Source of the DNA: Schistosoma mansoni
Lineage: Eukaryota > Platyhelminthes > Trematoda > Strigeidida > Schistosomatidae
NCBI RefSeq assembly: GCF_000237925.1
Contig: NC_031502.1
Span: 13,414,675-13,478,674, forward strand
Direction of reading: 5' to 3'
Length of the DNA: 64,000 nucleotides
In this document: piece by piece, positions 10,253-22,257 of the stretch
How positions within the stretch are numbered: the first letter of the stretch is position 1
Layout: every line of letters begins with the position of its first letter
Notes under the pieces: model-generated
What the model saw: the letters and a program-made list of their open reading frames with translations, nothing else
The model's database searches: none
Told to the model about the DNA's origin: nothing
Made by a program: the position numbers and the translations under genes

Positions 10253-12742
10253 ATGAAACTGGCATTCGTGTGATGAGTTTACTCATCTTACAAACAATAT
10301 ACTACTTCACTTTAGGTAACTGGGTCAAACAAAGGCATTGGATTTAGCATTGTTGAAAAGCTTGCAGAATTTTACGGAGCATCAGGAGAGTGGGATATTT
10401 ATCTAACAGGTGAGGAGTTTTTAGTTCATAATTTAACAGCTCGCAATGTTGAGCTTGGTCAGGAAGCTGTGGAGAAGCTCAGTAACAAGGGTTTGTATGT
10501 TAAATTCCATCAACTAGATATAACGGATCAAAATAGTCGAAAAGCGTTCCTAACATTTGTAGAGAGAAACTATCCTAATGGAATCAACATTGCAGTGAAT
10601 AATGCTGGGATTGCCTTTAAAGTTGCGTCTGTTCATGAAATCTCATATATCATTATAGGCTGACTCTCCAGAATCATTTGGCGAGCAAGCACGAGTCACT
10701 GTTAACACTAACTTCACTTCGACTATCGATTTCACTGAAGAGTTCATTCCTTTACTAGCTGAAAATGCCAGGTGGGCTAGAAGAATTAGTTCTTACTGCT
10801 TAGAGTCGTCAATGTATCTTCTTCTCTTTCTTTGTTCAATCTGTTGAAGCTTAGCGATGATCTGTATGAAAAATTTGTCGGCCAAATGAATCTTTTTGAA
10901 CTAAAAGAACTCATGGAGGAGTTTGTAAAGTAAATAAGTTTTTTCATTGAGGTTGGTGTTGTGTACTATAAATGGTTTGCTTTGATCCCATAATTTTATA
11001 ATTGGAACTGATTGTTGTTGCCAAATGTATTTTCTACAAGTTTTCCGACTTTATTAAACTTTTCGGAACGTCATTAGTTAATTTGCGAGGTGTCTTTTCT
11101 ACACAAAATGTTTTTAGTCATATGTCTGAAATTTGGAAGGCGACAGTCCGTGTCGCGTTCGTACACTTCGTATGTGAATTTGTTTGGTGGTATGGTTAGT
11201 TTCAGATTTGTGAAACTTCAGGAGTGTGAGGTTTCATATAGCATATATTTCTTTCTGTTTATCTCAAAATGTAATTGCTTTTAATTCGAATTTATTATTA
11301 GGTCTGCTGAAGATGGTACTTATTCCGAAAAAGGTTGGGTGTCAAGTGCGTATGCGGTATCTAAAATAGGTGTTACAAAAGCTTCGTTTATTTTCGGTGA
11401 AATGCTGAAAGATGATCCAAGACGGATCGTGGTAAATTCGGTTAGTTCGTTTTGTCGATATTGTGATGATTTGTAGTTATTGTTATACAAATCGTTTTTG
11501 TTGTAAGATTAGACTTTATAACGAAAATAAGAGTAGTATTTGTTGTAACAGTTAGAGTATGCGATGTGTGCACGGAGTTGTAGTCCGATGTACGTATATT
11601 TTGTACATAATGAATAAACGACTTTTTTGTTGTTTCATGTTATAAAGTTGGACATATGTCCTCTGTCGTACAGCAAGTATTAAAGTCTATGTTTCCCGTT
11701 AACCACTCCTTTCATACCGCGTTCACTCAACCAGATTATGTTGTTGCACTGAAGTGTCAGAAAGAATTAAACAGGAACTGTGTGTAAGCCCTATCATAAT
11801 TAACAAATTCTTGGATGGTGAACAAAATGTTTGCCTTATGCAGGATCAAACAGTTTATTTATAAAATATGAAAATGCACTATTTACCCATATTCCTTGAG
11901 TTGTTCTATACAAACTCCATCGTTCTCTCATGACTTTTGGTATTTCGATTGTTTTCTGTTTCCCTTTCTCTTCTCTTTGTTTTCCCCTTCTGTCCGTAAT
12001 AATTCTACTTTCAAGTCCTGATACATGCTAAATGTAGTACACAACACATTATTGATATACGATTGTTATTAACTTAAAAAATTCTAAGCCGTAAGATACT
12101 TGGTGTGGTATATGCTTTCGGGTTTAAAGGAATGAAAGTCACTTTGTTTTCAGGAATAACTATGTTGATTAAAATTAAGGTGTGGTTGATTGAAATGCTT
12201 GAGAAGCACAGTTATTTTAGTTCACTTCCTTGGAAATTATGCTGAGATGACCTAAGTATTACTGTGTGGTTACTTTTATAGTATCATTTATCATTATATA
12301 TTTGAAATAATCTCGGTGATTGAGATTTAAATATTTCCAACGCTTCGTCCAGCAAACTTGTCTGAAATTATTTAAATTTCAATCGCTTAAATTACCTCAA
12401 ATATAATTTTCGCATATAATGTCTTTTCTATACTCGGCGACAAATTTCTGTCACACTATTTGTTCTAATATTAACGAATATTCATATACATTTATCATTA
12501 TACTACAAGTAACTCATTCTGAAAAGTAAACTGAAATGTCAGGTATTCGCTCATATAATGAGTGAAATCTTCAATCGAGCGCTATACACTGTTATTTGGA
12601 TACTAATAATTATCGTTTCTTCACACCAAAACTATCTTTAATTTGTTTACTGTACTGCTCTTTTAGAAGCAAGTTTCACCAGAAATGTCTTCGGCATCTC
12701 AACATCTCTAAATTAAGTACACTATTACTGGATGAGTGTGGC

Positions 12743-12797
<55 letters not shown>

Positions 12798-14019
12798 TAT
12801 ATGAAGCCATACCAAGAATGTCACTCATCACACTGCTTCATTGTCTAACAAACTACTGTCTCTTGGAAATATTTAATCCAGAATCCAACTGAACTAATCG
12901 AGGTCGTCCAGGATGCCATGAACTTGATTTGTATTTGTTATAATGGTTTAGTCGGTGCCTAGGAAAGATAATTGTCTCGGTTGTCAAAGGCTAAGAGTAA
13001 TTAATTTGGTGAATGGTATTGTTAAAGTGATGATTCGAGAGTTTGTGATTGTTTGAGGGTGAATGGTTTTAATTTTCACATATCATTTAATAGTTTTGTT
13101 CGATTGGATTCCATTAATTTATCTTTGCATTTTCATCATTTTGACAGTGTTGTCCTGGTTTTGTTGACACTGATATGACTGACCATAAAGGAGTAAAGAC
13201 AACGGATGAAGGTGAGTCTATATCCATGTATTTTATCTGATAAGTCAGTTATTTTGATGAGAAAATGAGCACTAAAACAAATGCAGTAGAATGCATTAAG
13301 AAAAAATTGTGTTCGGTTTTTAATTACATCCTATAAATATTCCTTGATCTTTAGTTGAAATTGATAAAGAATTTATTTATTTTGTGTTGTGAGATTGTTT
13401 TCAAGATTTCTCATGGGACCTGGATATTCCATCGAACTTTAGGCATGAAGTACGTGGTCATTGTGATCGGATACCTGTTGATTGTCAAATGAACCCTTAT
13501 TTGATATTGGTCCGGTTTTTGTGAAGCCACACATTGGAAGTCACCACATATTAAAGTCGTTTCATTTCTACATTTCATTGATAAAATCACTTGAACAGAG
13601 GAGACTACAATTTTATAGGCTAGGGTCAGGTATGCGATCAGATTTCATAGTGGATGTGATAAATTTATTCAGGTAGTAGTGATGTAAACTTATACTAAAG
13701 CATATGTAAGTAATTCCAATGTTATCTCTGATTATTCGAACAATCGATTTTCTTCGAAAATGTGTACTATTCCTTTACCAGCCGATGTATGTCAGTAAGA
13801 ACTTCATATCTAATTGGGTTCACCGCAGTCAATAGGGTGGTTGTGAAAACTGCATCATTCATGAGTCTCTGTAACTGATCATTTAGGTAAAATGTTGTAT
13901 TACTCTTGACGCTTTTAGGTGCTGATACACCGTTCTATTTGGCCACATTACCGATTGACTCAAAAGAACCGAATAATCAATTCGTCTACGAAAGGAAGGT
14001 GGTTAAATGGTCCAAATGA
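10253..14019 (+). CDS. CBR1: Carbonyl reductase [NADPH] (short-chain dehydrogenase/reductase), 8 exons
   Basis: Exons: 10253-10267, 10316-10409, 10440-10621, 10659-10771, 10804-10929, 11302-11440, 13148-13211, 13919-14019. All junctions are GT-AG and phases agree, giving 277 aa, the same length as human CBR1. The Rossmann motif TGSNKGIG is at residues 7-14, NNAG at 90-93, catalytic Ser in VNVSS (about 141), and YxxxK at Tyr194/Lys198 in SSAYAVSKIG. CCPGFVDTDM follows at 224-233. The family reduces carbonyl compounds such as quinones and reactive aldehydes with NADPH in the cytosol. The first four introns are 48, 30, 37 and 32 nt; the later ones are 372, 1707 and 707 nt, the trematode pattern of tiny 5' introns. 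The start was chosen because MKLAF joins exactly to VTGSNKG. An inverted pseudogene piece lies upstream at 9508-9735. Another SDR with the same motifs is possible, but length and motif spacing fit CBR1 best. Confidence 0.93.
11441..13147. other. Carbonyl reductase intron 6: repeats
   Basis: Holds a decayed repeat near 11860-12060 that resembles the insert at 36336-36630 (shared TTTCTGTTTCCCTTTCTSTTCT). Another decayed piece at about 12330-12500 resembles sequence beside the SINE at 16.4 kb. A TA microsatellite lies at 12743-12797. No coding sequence is seen. Confidence 0.5.
12743..12797. repeat. (TA)n microsatellite
   Basis: About 55 bp of nearly pure TA repeats with one CA interruption, inside carbonyl reductase intron 6. 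Confidence 0.95.
13212..13918. other. Carbonyl reductase intron 7
   Basis: Intron from a GTGAGT donor to a TTTTAG acceptor. No recognisable internal feature. Confidence 0.7.
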
Positions 14020-16200
14020 TCTTCACATAAATCTTATTCTACCGAGGTGTATGGACAGAATGTTATTGCTGAACTTTCTTATCAACGTACATGATGCTAC
14101 CTACTTGTTTTGGTAGATTTCTTTAGCTACGAATCATACTGTTTCTTAATCTGATCTGTCCACGAATAGAATCGATTTCTACCTGTTACTATTATTATTA
14201 TTACTATTATTATTGTTACTATTCTGTAATGTTCGGCTGTACCATGTGTTGTTGTTCAAAACATAGCTTCTTCGGTTTCTTTTAGTTTACTGGAATGTTT
14301 GCTTTGTGCATGTATTTCATTTTGGTCTGTTCATATGATTCGAACGTGTTTTCAAGTAATGAATGTTGACAACTTTTACTGTGTGCAGACTGTTTAGTGA
14401 GACAACTGGTGTTTTACTTTGCTCGAGTAAGTTGAAGCTGAGAGTGGATGGTTTATGTTTGAATCTGCCTGCAATGAAATGTATGACGATGGCAAACTGT
14501 TATGAACAGGTGACTTGTAATAGTTTATTCTGAATTGAAATAGATTTCTGCACAAGTTTTATTTCATTTGATGAAATGTTCACTCATTGTTCTTCAGTAT
14601 ATTTTGTAATTAGGTAATTTCGAGCAGCATTTATCCAACGAGTTTTCGTTATTCTACAATGGGGAGTAGTATGAATATTTCAGTTTTTCTAGAAAATTGA
14701 TTTTAAGAATATTTGTAGGACGGGATGAGATTAGTTGGGTTTCTACGTAGTTTGTGGTCTTGGTTTTACAATTGAGTTTGATTTGACTATGCAGTAACCT
14801 ATGTATCATATGTACATGAATGTAAATTGTCTGTTACTCATGCTCAGTAGTATACTTAGTTATTATGGTTCACAACACCAAAGTAGAAATGCAAACTGAT
14901 CTACAGATACTTTGTGATACTGTTGTTCATAACCATATTGATGTTTAAATTTGTAGTGAGTTCTACAGCACTAGATCTGTTATTATTGAAATACGTAACG
15001 GAAAGATCTGGGAATCGCTAGATCCTACTGAACGTTCAATAGCAGTACTTCTACTCATTACGTAAACACATGAACCTATACCGTTTTAACAGCTTGGAAC
15101 ACCCCAACACCTGTATCTGAGATTTGTCTATTCCTGTACAAAATTTGCATTGCTTCCTTTTATTATTTCCTGGACTTTTCGGAAAGGATTATGCTAAATT
15201 GGACGAAACATTAAGGGGATATCAGGAGAGGTATTCCTGTAGAACTAATTTGATAATGAGCACAATTGGAGACAGACAACTGATTCCATATCGGTAAATT
15301 TTTAGTGCGATGAGAAATAAAATTAGCAAGAAATTAATGCGAGCATTTGAAAATCTGTACATACTAACGTTAACTCAGTACACTACATCGGGGTTTACTC
15401 CTATTTTGAGCGATAAGGAATAATTATCTTCCTTTACACCATATAAGCAGACAAGATACTGTGATAAGTTTTCACACAACAAAGACTGGATGAACAAATT
15501 AGTTGATAGGCTTACATTATTGAGAGGTTGAAGACTGTCAGGACTGTAGTGTATTAACGCAATAAATTTCGAACAATCTGATCATACACATACCCGTTAA
15601 GAACACTTACATATAAAAATTTAAAAGGTCGACTAGACAAATAGAAGTTAAGAGAAAACGACGATTGTAGGAAAAATGTTAAAAACAATGTAAAACTCAC
15701 TATGCTGAATAGTAAAACAATCTGATCAAGGTAGGTTAAGGGTGAGAACAAACTGATCTCGAACACATAAAAGGGGTTTTGAGTTTTTTTATCGCCAAGG
15801 CTACAATAAACCGTAGTATGAGCCATTGAACAAAAGCTGAGTAAGGATCGATCTTATGACCTGTTTCAACTGTGTTAATCCAAATAGGACGATATATATT
15901 TATCATCTACTCTTACTGGGTCGTTCAATTTTATTCGTTTTCACATTTTGAAACATCAATTTGCACTTTTATTTTTGCTTTTAATAAATAAATAAATTAA
16001 TACCTAATACCATATACGCATATACATACACACGATCACTCATTCATCTAATTTTATATTGTGAACTTTTCACATGATTTATATCCAATTGACCCAGATA
16101 ATCCTACATGACAAGTCAATATCTGAATATGATTAGAAAAGCACAATAAGGACTTGATTGCTAGCACATGATGTATTTTTTGATGATTTCAATTTTAGGT
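14020..16200. other. Intergenic after carbonyl reductase
   Basis: Contains the 3' flank of the carbonyl reductase and a short ATT/ACT trinucleotide run near 14188-14222. No gene is recognised. The minus-strand frame at 15554-15826 looks like chance. Confidence 0.5.
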
Positions 16201-16400
16201 TGAAATCATGAACGTATCAATGTTAGACCACCATTGAAAACCTAGAAACACTGGACAGCCGTTTCGTCCTAGTATGGGACTTCTTAGCAGTGCGTACCTA
16301 CGGTCACGTACGCGGGACTCGAACCCAAGGCCTTTGGTCTCGAGCGCGGACGCTTAACCTCTAGAACACTGAGTCAGCATCTGACGATGTCGAGGTTGTT
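16200..16400 (-). mobile_element. tRNA-derived SINE (Sm-alpha-like) with decayed hammerhead ribozyme
   Basis: On the minus strand, an A-box-like stretch (CTAGAGGTTAAGCGTCCGCG, about 16343-16362) precedes a B box (GGGTTCGAGTCCCG, 16314-16327). After that comes a hammerhead-like core: AAGAAGTCCCATACTAGGAC then GAAAC (16261-16288). The stem-II hairpin GTCC...GGAC and the GAAAC box are intact, but the CTGATGA box is mutated. Schistosome Sm-alpha elements are known to pair a pol III promoter with a hammerhead ribozyme. This copy is probably inactive as a ribozyme. Confidence 0.75.
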
Positions 16401-16779
16401 TTAAATATAATTTTCACAAATAATGTCTCAACAATTGGCGCCCAATTTCTGTCAAACTGTACGTATAAATTTAGATACATATTCAGACACCCTAATTTGT
16501 AAAACACTATTACACTTTACCATGTATGTGGTCACATACACATAAAATTAATAAACACAGTGGGGTGTAACGCAACCGTTTGCATGCCGTTTAGGTTTTC
16601 GGTGAAGCATGGACCTTGATTTTCCAACAATAATGGTTTTTACTGCACAGTACGTTTTACTGACAACCGATTTGGACCTGTTTCAACACAAAGCTATTTG
16701 ACTCGTCTTTGAATGGGTAAGGTGATGCAAACAGGATTTTCTGTACCGAAAATGTATTGTGTCTCATTATACTGTGACC

Positions 16780-17410
16780 TTTCTATAGATTATGAATTTT
16801 GTAGGATAACTATTCTCCATCAATCTTTTGTTCAGTCACCTCACTTGGTCATCAATGGTATCGTTTGTACAAATACGACCAATCTCATCTAATAGGCCCT
16901 ATATCAAGTTCCGTTTGCATTAAACTGGGCAAATGCTATGACTACTAAGATATTGGCCTTGGTTTTCTAAAGATAGATCGTTTGATTGAACCACCTTCTA
17001 TTCTACTTATAAGTGCCAAAGAAAGGAACCTGGTTGTTTTTCTCTACTTCATATGGAAGTCTGATGTCGTTTTGATGGGTGTTAAGTTTATTCAATAAAA
17101 AATCCATGTGCTCCTTTTTCTCATAAATAACAAAGATGTTATCCACATATCTCTTATAGAGAGACATCAGGTCTTCGGACAGGTTTCAAACATATGCCTA
17201 AAAATGTCAGTTAATGAAGGTCCTAATGGACTACCGTAGCAAGAATTTTCTTTCTTTTCTCGTAGTTAGAATTGTTAATTCACTGTCATATGTTCTTTAT
17301 AGATTTGCAAGACTTTCTCCGTAAGATCCACAGGAGAAACGTTGATCGAAAAACATCATGAAAAATAACAAACTCCTGAAGTTTCCTCAGAATCGAATTA
17401 TAAAATAAAC
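16780..17410 (-). mobile_element. Penelope-like element, reverse transcriptase relic
   Basis: Minus-strand fragments follow the Penelope-type RT order: NVSPVDLTEKVLQIYKEH, then GSPLGPSL, then YKRYVDNIFVIYEKKEHMDF, LLNKLNTHQNDIRLPYEVEK, a basic RKP segment, and finally EIGRICTNDTIDDQVR and ENSYPTKFI. It is heavily degraded, with frame changes and stops. No GIY-YIG endonuclease is seen. Confidence 0.7.
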
Positions 17411-17477
17411 ATACTGTTATAATGGGACGTGTACTGGAAAAGCTAAAACTTTTGTACCTATTTTTCAGTTTATTATC

Positions 17478-17806
17478 ATTTATATTTTAATTGTATAGTT
17501 AGTATATAACTGTATCACTGTATTTTTATATTCTCCCCTTTGTAATTTTCAAGTTAACCTACAAGCTATTGTTTTTTTTCTATCTCGTAATTATTACTAA
17601 TCTATTATATACTGCATGCTTCATTCTTTGTCACTTATGGTATGATTTCTTATTTCATGTACTTCTGAGGTATGGTAATTCGTGTATATAAGTTAATGAG
17701 TGTTTGAGATATGTACTGTGTTGGGCTTGGTGAATGAAATGTGATAACCATAGAGGCTTATATGCAGACTTTCCTTTGGACTTGACTCTGGGAATAGAGA
17801 AAGGCT
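17478..17806. repeat. Dispersed repeat R1, copy 2
   Basis: Same sequence as 1-510 without the 157-bp insert. It ends in the Ser-rich end of the CR1-like ORF1 (minus strand). It documents the empty insertion site for the element at 90-246. Confidence 0.8.
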
Positions 17807-18700
17807 TAAGGATAGGTGGACCAACAGGAGTGTAGTTTATTATTGCTCAAGGTTAATTGTACCGGTCTGAAAGTATTATTTGACATGTGTATGATATTAG
17901 GCCATAGACGGAATAAAAATTAGGATCGGGGTCCTGAATGGTGAATTTAGTACGTGATATCGTGGATTGAAGACTCTAGCACAACGCATTCTACTCACAT
18001 TGCTTTTTCAAGAGCTTGCCTATAGTGTATATTTTGTTTCTTTTGTCCATATTATCACTAAGCTAATATTTGTTTGTCCTAGGTTGCTGGCACTTTTATG
18101 ATGAATATTTTGATTTGATCAACTCAAGCATTAAACAATACGGACTACATTCAGTTTGTTTGAAAATTAATAATCCATACTATCTGCTGTTTGGTAATCT
18201 AGATCAAATCATAATACCTAGCTAGTAATATCTCAGTTTTATTTGTTAAATTTGCAGTAAAAATATTAGAAAGATCGAAATAATGAAACATAAAAAAATA
18301 GTTCTCAGTTTTTGATTCTTCAGGAATACAATTCAAATTAATTATAGTGACTGGAATGATAATTATATGGAGTTGAAGTAAAGTGAGTTCGTCACCTTTT
18401 CAGACTACAATGACAACTTACTGAATAGAGTATCGTTTGTTAAACTCATAATATAAGCAAACACATTTACTTGAGATATCTACCAGGAATCGAAAATGTG
18501 CACATAAAATAGGGTAGTAACTTCATTTCATTTATTCATGAACATACAATTGAACTCTTAAAGAAGATAGATTTTGTTTGATGGTGAATTGAATATCTAC
18601 GCACTTGTTTCTTGGTTTGAATTGCACTTTCTTGATTCGATTTGACTATCTTCTCTGGTTCTCGTAAAACATATATTGCCATAAATTTTCGTATTGAAAT
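17807..18700. other. Intergenic, nothing assigned
   Basis: AT-rich sequence. I recognise no gene or element. Confidence 0.45.
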
Positions 18701-19049
18701 GTTGGTTTTTCATTGCCTGACGATACGTCCATCAGCAATATTCAAGACTGAGCAGTCTGATACAATTCTAGACCAGATCCAATAGCAGTTAGGTTCATTT
18801 GAGAGGTTAAACTGTCGTGTGAGCTACTTATATCGATATAAGTAGTATACACCGTGAGGCGGGAATAGAATATCTGGCAGTAGAAGATTGAGATGATCGA
18901 GAAGGGAAGAACAGAAAAAGCAAGGAATTGGTGTGGAAATCCAGGAACTATAAAGCCTGAGACAATTAATGAACACTCTGCAGATTAAGTATCAGAGTAT
19001 GATTATTCTATTTTATCAAATAACTTTGTAATTTGTGCTGAGTATATAA

Positions 19050-20750
19050 TCGGTCGTCCTCACCTATGTTTTCCTTCACTGCATTTGGTGTCACTACCTC
19101 CCTAAGGATCTTGATCCTACGGCCGAAGGAATTCGAGGATGGAGATGTGCTGAACTTCCTGAGGGAGTTTGAAGCTGTGGCGGAGCTGGTGAGAGTGAAG
19201 GAACCTAAGGCAAAGATGGTGGCGCTGCTGAGGGGAAGAGCGAGAGCTGTATATGACAGCTTGGACGGTGCTGGCGGGAGGACTACATGAGAGTCGGGCG
19301 GAGAGCGGTTGGCAGCGGAGTTCGACAGCCCAGTGGACAGGGGAGAAGCACTGCAAAGGTTTCGGGTGGCGGAGTTGCCGATCGATGATGACCCGCTGGT
19401 GCTGGACGTGGAGCTTACCAGGTTGTTGCGCCGCTCGCTGCCGAGTTTGGATGAGGGATAAGGAGTCGGAGGTACTGTTGTTGGTGTCGCACGTTATCGA
19501 GAGCGTGCTTGTTACCGTTTCCCAGCAGCTAAAACTAGTAAATGCCGCTCAACCTATGGATATCAGAGAGCTTGCGAAGGTGACGCGACAGTTGACGACA
19601 CGAACAGTAGCTCCGGTCACGTGCGGAAGTCAGGAGATAAAAAGTGTCGAGAACAAGATTGAGGAGTTGCGGCATAAGATTACGGCATTACGAGTGAATC
19701 ATAAAGAGAATAATAAGTGTTACGCTTGTGGAGGGACAGGACATTGGAAGATAAACTGTCCAACAAAACGAAAACAGGGACATTTTAGACGTTATAACGC
19801 GTGTTCTTTCTACCCTAGGAATCTGAGGGTTGTTGTACTGGTAGATGAACGGGCAGTCTACACAAGAGTGAACATAAATGAACGAGATTTAGGGTACCTA
19901 ATCGATACAGGAACATCAGTGCCGGTAATAGAGAAAGGAAAATGTAAGAGACTCAAGCCTTGTACATTAGAAGTTCACACCATAACAGGGTACATGTTGA
20001 AAGTGTTGAGTGTGTCTTACAGTATCTTAAAAGTGGATGGTGTTGAGATAAATTTCCCGTTCGTGGTAACCACAAGCCTATCGGGGCTGATATTAGGAGA
20101 AGTAAAGTTAAATAGTAAGTAAGTAAGTAAAAGCAATAGTTGACTTAATAAGCGGTAGGGTTGTTACAAAGTACGGTTCGTTCCCAATACATGAAAGTAG
20201 CAAAGCGACTGTGGTAAGAGCCGTTTCAAAGACAAAGCCAAATATTAACGAGTTGTGCACAAAGTATACGAAACCGTTCACTGGAGAAGGAGAGCTGTAC
20301 GAAATTTGTGACAAAGTAAAGCACGAAATCCCGATAAACAACGATGAAGCACGTATATTTGCGGCAAGTCGTGTCCCTGTGCATTTAGAGACTGAGGTAA
20401 ATCGACAGGTCCAAGAGATGCTGAAAGGAGGAATGACTGAGGAAGCGGGTAGCCCGTATAGCTCACCGGTAAAGAGACCGAATGGAAAGTATAGATTTCG
20501 TGTCGATTTTAGAGAACTGAATAATATAACAAAATTGAAACCTTGCGCAATGCCAACAGTAGTGGAAATATTAGATCGGCTGCAGAATGTTACGGTGTTT
20601 ACAGTGCTGGATTTGCGGTCAGGTTATTGGCAACTGTCTATAAAAGAGAGAGATCTAAGCAAGACAGCATATACTGTACGTGATGAACAGTATCAAGTTA
20701 GAAATTATCGGTTTTCCTCACCTGTGTTGTCCTTCACTAAACACACATAA
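19050..20750 (+). mobile_element. Ty3/gypsy-type LTR retrotransposon fossil (gag-pol part)
   Basis: Parts are visible in the expected order: a gag-like piece, a CCHC zinc knuckle (CYACGGTGHWKINC, about 19.71-19.75 kb), an aspartic protease (LIDTG, about 19.90 kb), and the N-terminal half of a reverse transcriptase (VDFRELNNITK; FTVLDLRSGYWQL; about 20.4-20.7 kb). The rest of pol is missing. The element is broken, with a few breaks plus truncation. Sequence at 18.77-19.06 kb may be its leader or an LTR remnant. Near-identical stretches of about 30 bp sit at both ends (19050-19080 and 20708-20738). Base composition is GC-richer than the surroundings, so it is probably not very old. Confidence 0.85.
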
Positions 20751-20989
20751 TAGATGTGGTAAAAGTGAGCATATCAGTTATTAGTTTCAGTAATAATAAC
20801 GACAACTTAGGACCAGATAAAAACTAGTAGGTTTATTTTTTTATAGAATAGATCGTTGAAGAAATAGTCGGTTTAAGCATTTTAGAAATATACACAGCGA
20901 TAACACTAGCTATACAGAAGATTAACTTTGAACTAAACATCTATATAAAGACAAGCATGAAAGTTTAGTGTTGTACAAGAGCGTTTCAG

Positions 20990-21111
20990 CATTTTGTAAT
21001 TTTTCATGGTGTTTTTCGATCAACGTTTCTCCTGTGGGGCTTACAGAGAAAGTCTTGCAAATCTATAAAGAACATATGACAGTGAACTAACAATTCTAAC
21101 TAGAAGAATAG
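20990..21111 (+). mobile_element. Penelope-like element scrap, inverted relative to 17.3 kb
   Basis: Close match to the reverse complement of about 17281-17380, covering the segment equivalent to LTEKVLQIYKEHM. It is only about 120 bp long. Confidence 0.7.
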
Positions 21112-21123
21112 AAATAAACTACT

Positions 21124-21325
21124 CGTTTGTTCAGAGGTAATATTGATTTGTACATTTATCACTCGATTTCAATCATTCACGATTTAGTTATTAGTGATTG
21201 CTTTGTGAGAATATGACCTCATAATTAATCAGTTAATTGATATATAGGAGATAATTGACCTGAATTATAGATTTCTCATGATAATCGGATTAACACATAA
21301 CATAATGTAAACCAGTGTCCATTAT
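21124..21325 (+). repeat. Dispersed repeat R2, copy 2
   Basis: Direct copy of 5579-5785 with few differences. It adjoins the Penelope-like scrap. Confidence 0.8.
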
Positions 21326-21963
21326 TATCATAGATGGACCCTTTCACTATGTGTTCATTTCTTTTCTCTCTCTCCCCTTTTTTCCTTCTAAATAAATATT
21401 ATTCTTAAGATTACGAAGTTTTGGATTAAGACCATAACTTGTGTTACTCTGAATTCAACTTCTCAGACTTGTTTTATCTTCACTATGCATATACACCTCA
21501 CACACATTGATTCCCTTTTGCACTTAATTGAGACTTTCATAGCATCACTCCAAACTATGACTGCACAAACACTTATTCTAACGTCATATCTTACTGCAAT
21601 AATAAGTTATTTACTTACTGATTTATTTTGTTTTATTTTATTTTTGTTACTCATTTTGCGATACATACATAGTTGTTTATTCTTGTTCTGCGTTAAGATA
21701 TTTACGTATTTCGCGTCTCCTTTATTTCTATTTCCTTAGTTTCTTCCTTTCCTTCTTCAAAGTCAATTCAAAATTATTGCCAATTACACGGAATATGATT
21801 TATTATTACTATTCTATTATTAATATTTTATTTTCCTTTTCTTTCCTTTCTCAAACATGGCAAATGTAATGCTAACATTATTGAAACTTGTGTATTATTG
21901 CATTTTCGAAGAAACCCGAAATGGTTACTTCACAACACTTATGTACCCATACGATGTTTGTTA

Positions 21964-22006
<43 letters not shown>

Positions 22007-22257
22007 ATGTACATCCGAACAAATTTCGTGTAAATTCTTACCACTTTGTCAAATGGTTCTCAGAATAAAGTTTAAAACTGACCTTAAAAGTTAATTAATA
22101 ATCGTCACGGACTGGAAAAGCATGAAATTTTGCAACTGTTGATCCTTTGGCTTAAATAGATAAACTAAAGTATATATGATACCTGCAGGCTTTTTAGTCG
22201 CCTGATGATTCCTAAATCAACAATGCTTTCGAAGTCGCTTTACTCAGTCTTAACTTT
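21326..22257. other. Intergenic with AAT microsatellite
   Basis: T-rich DNA with an (AAT)n run at 21965-22004. The frames at 21485 and 21888 are low-complexity and not supported as genes. Confidence 0.5.

Noticed and set aside
21485-22094. Plus-strand frames with Leu/Phe-rich and poly-Asn products
   Set aside because: Low-complexity T-rich and AAT-repeat translations; no splice partners or domains.
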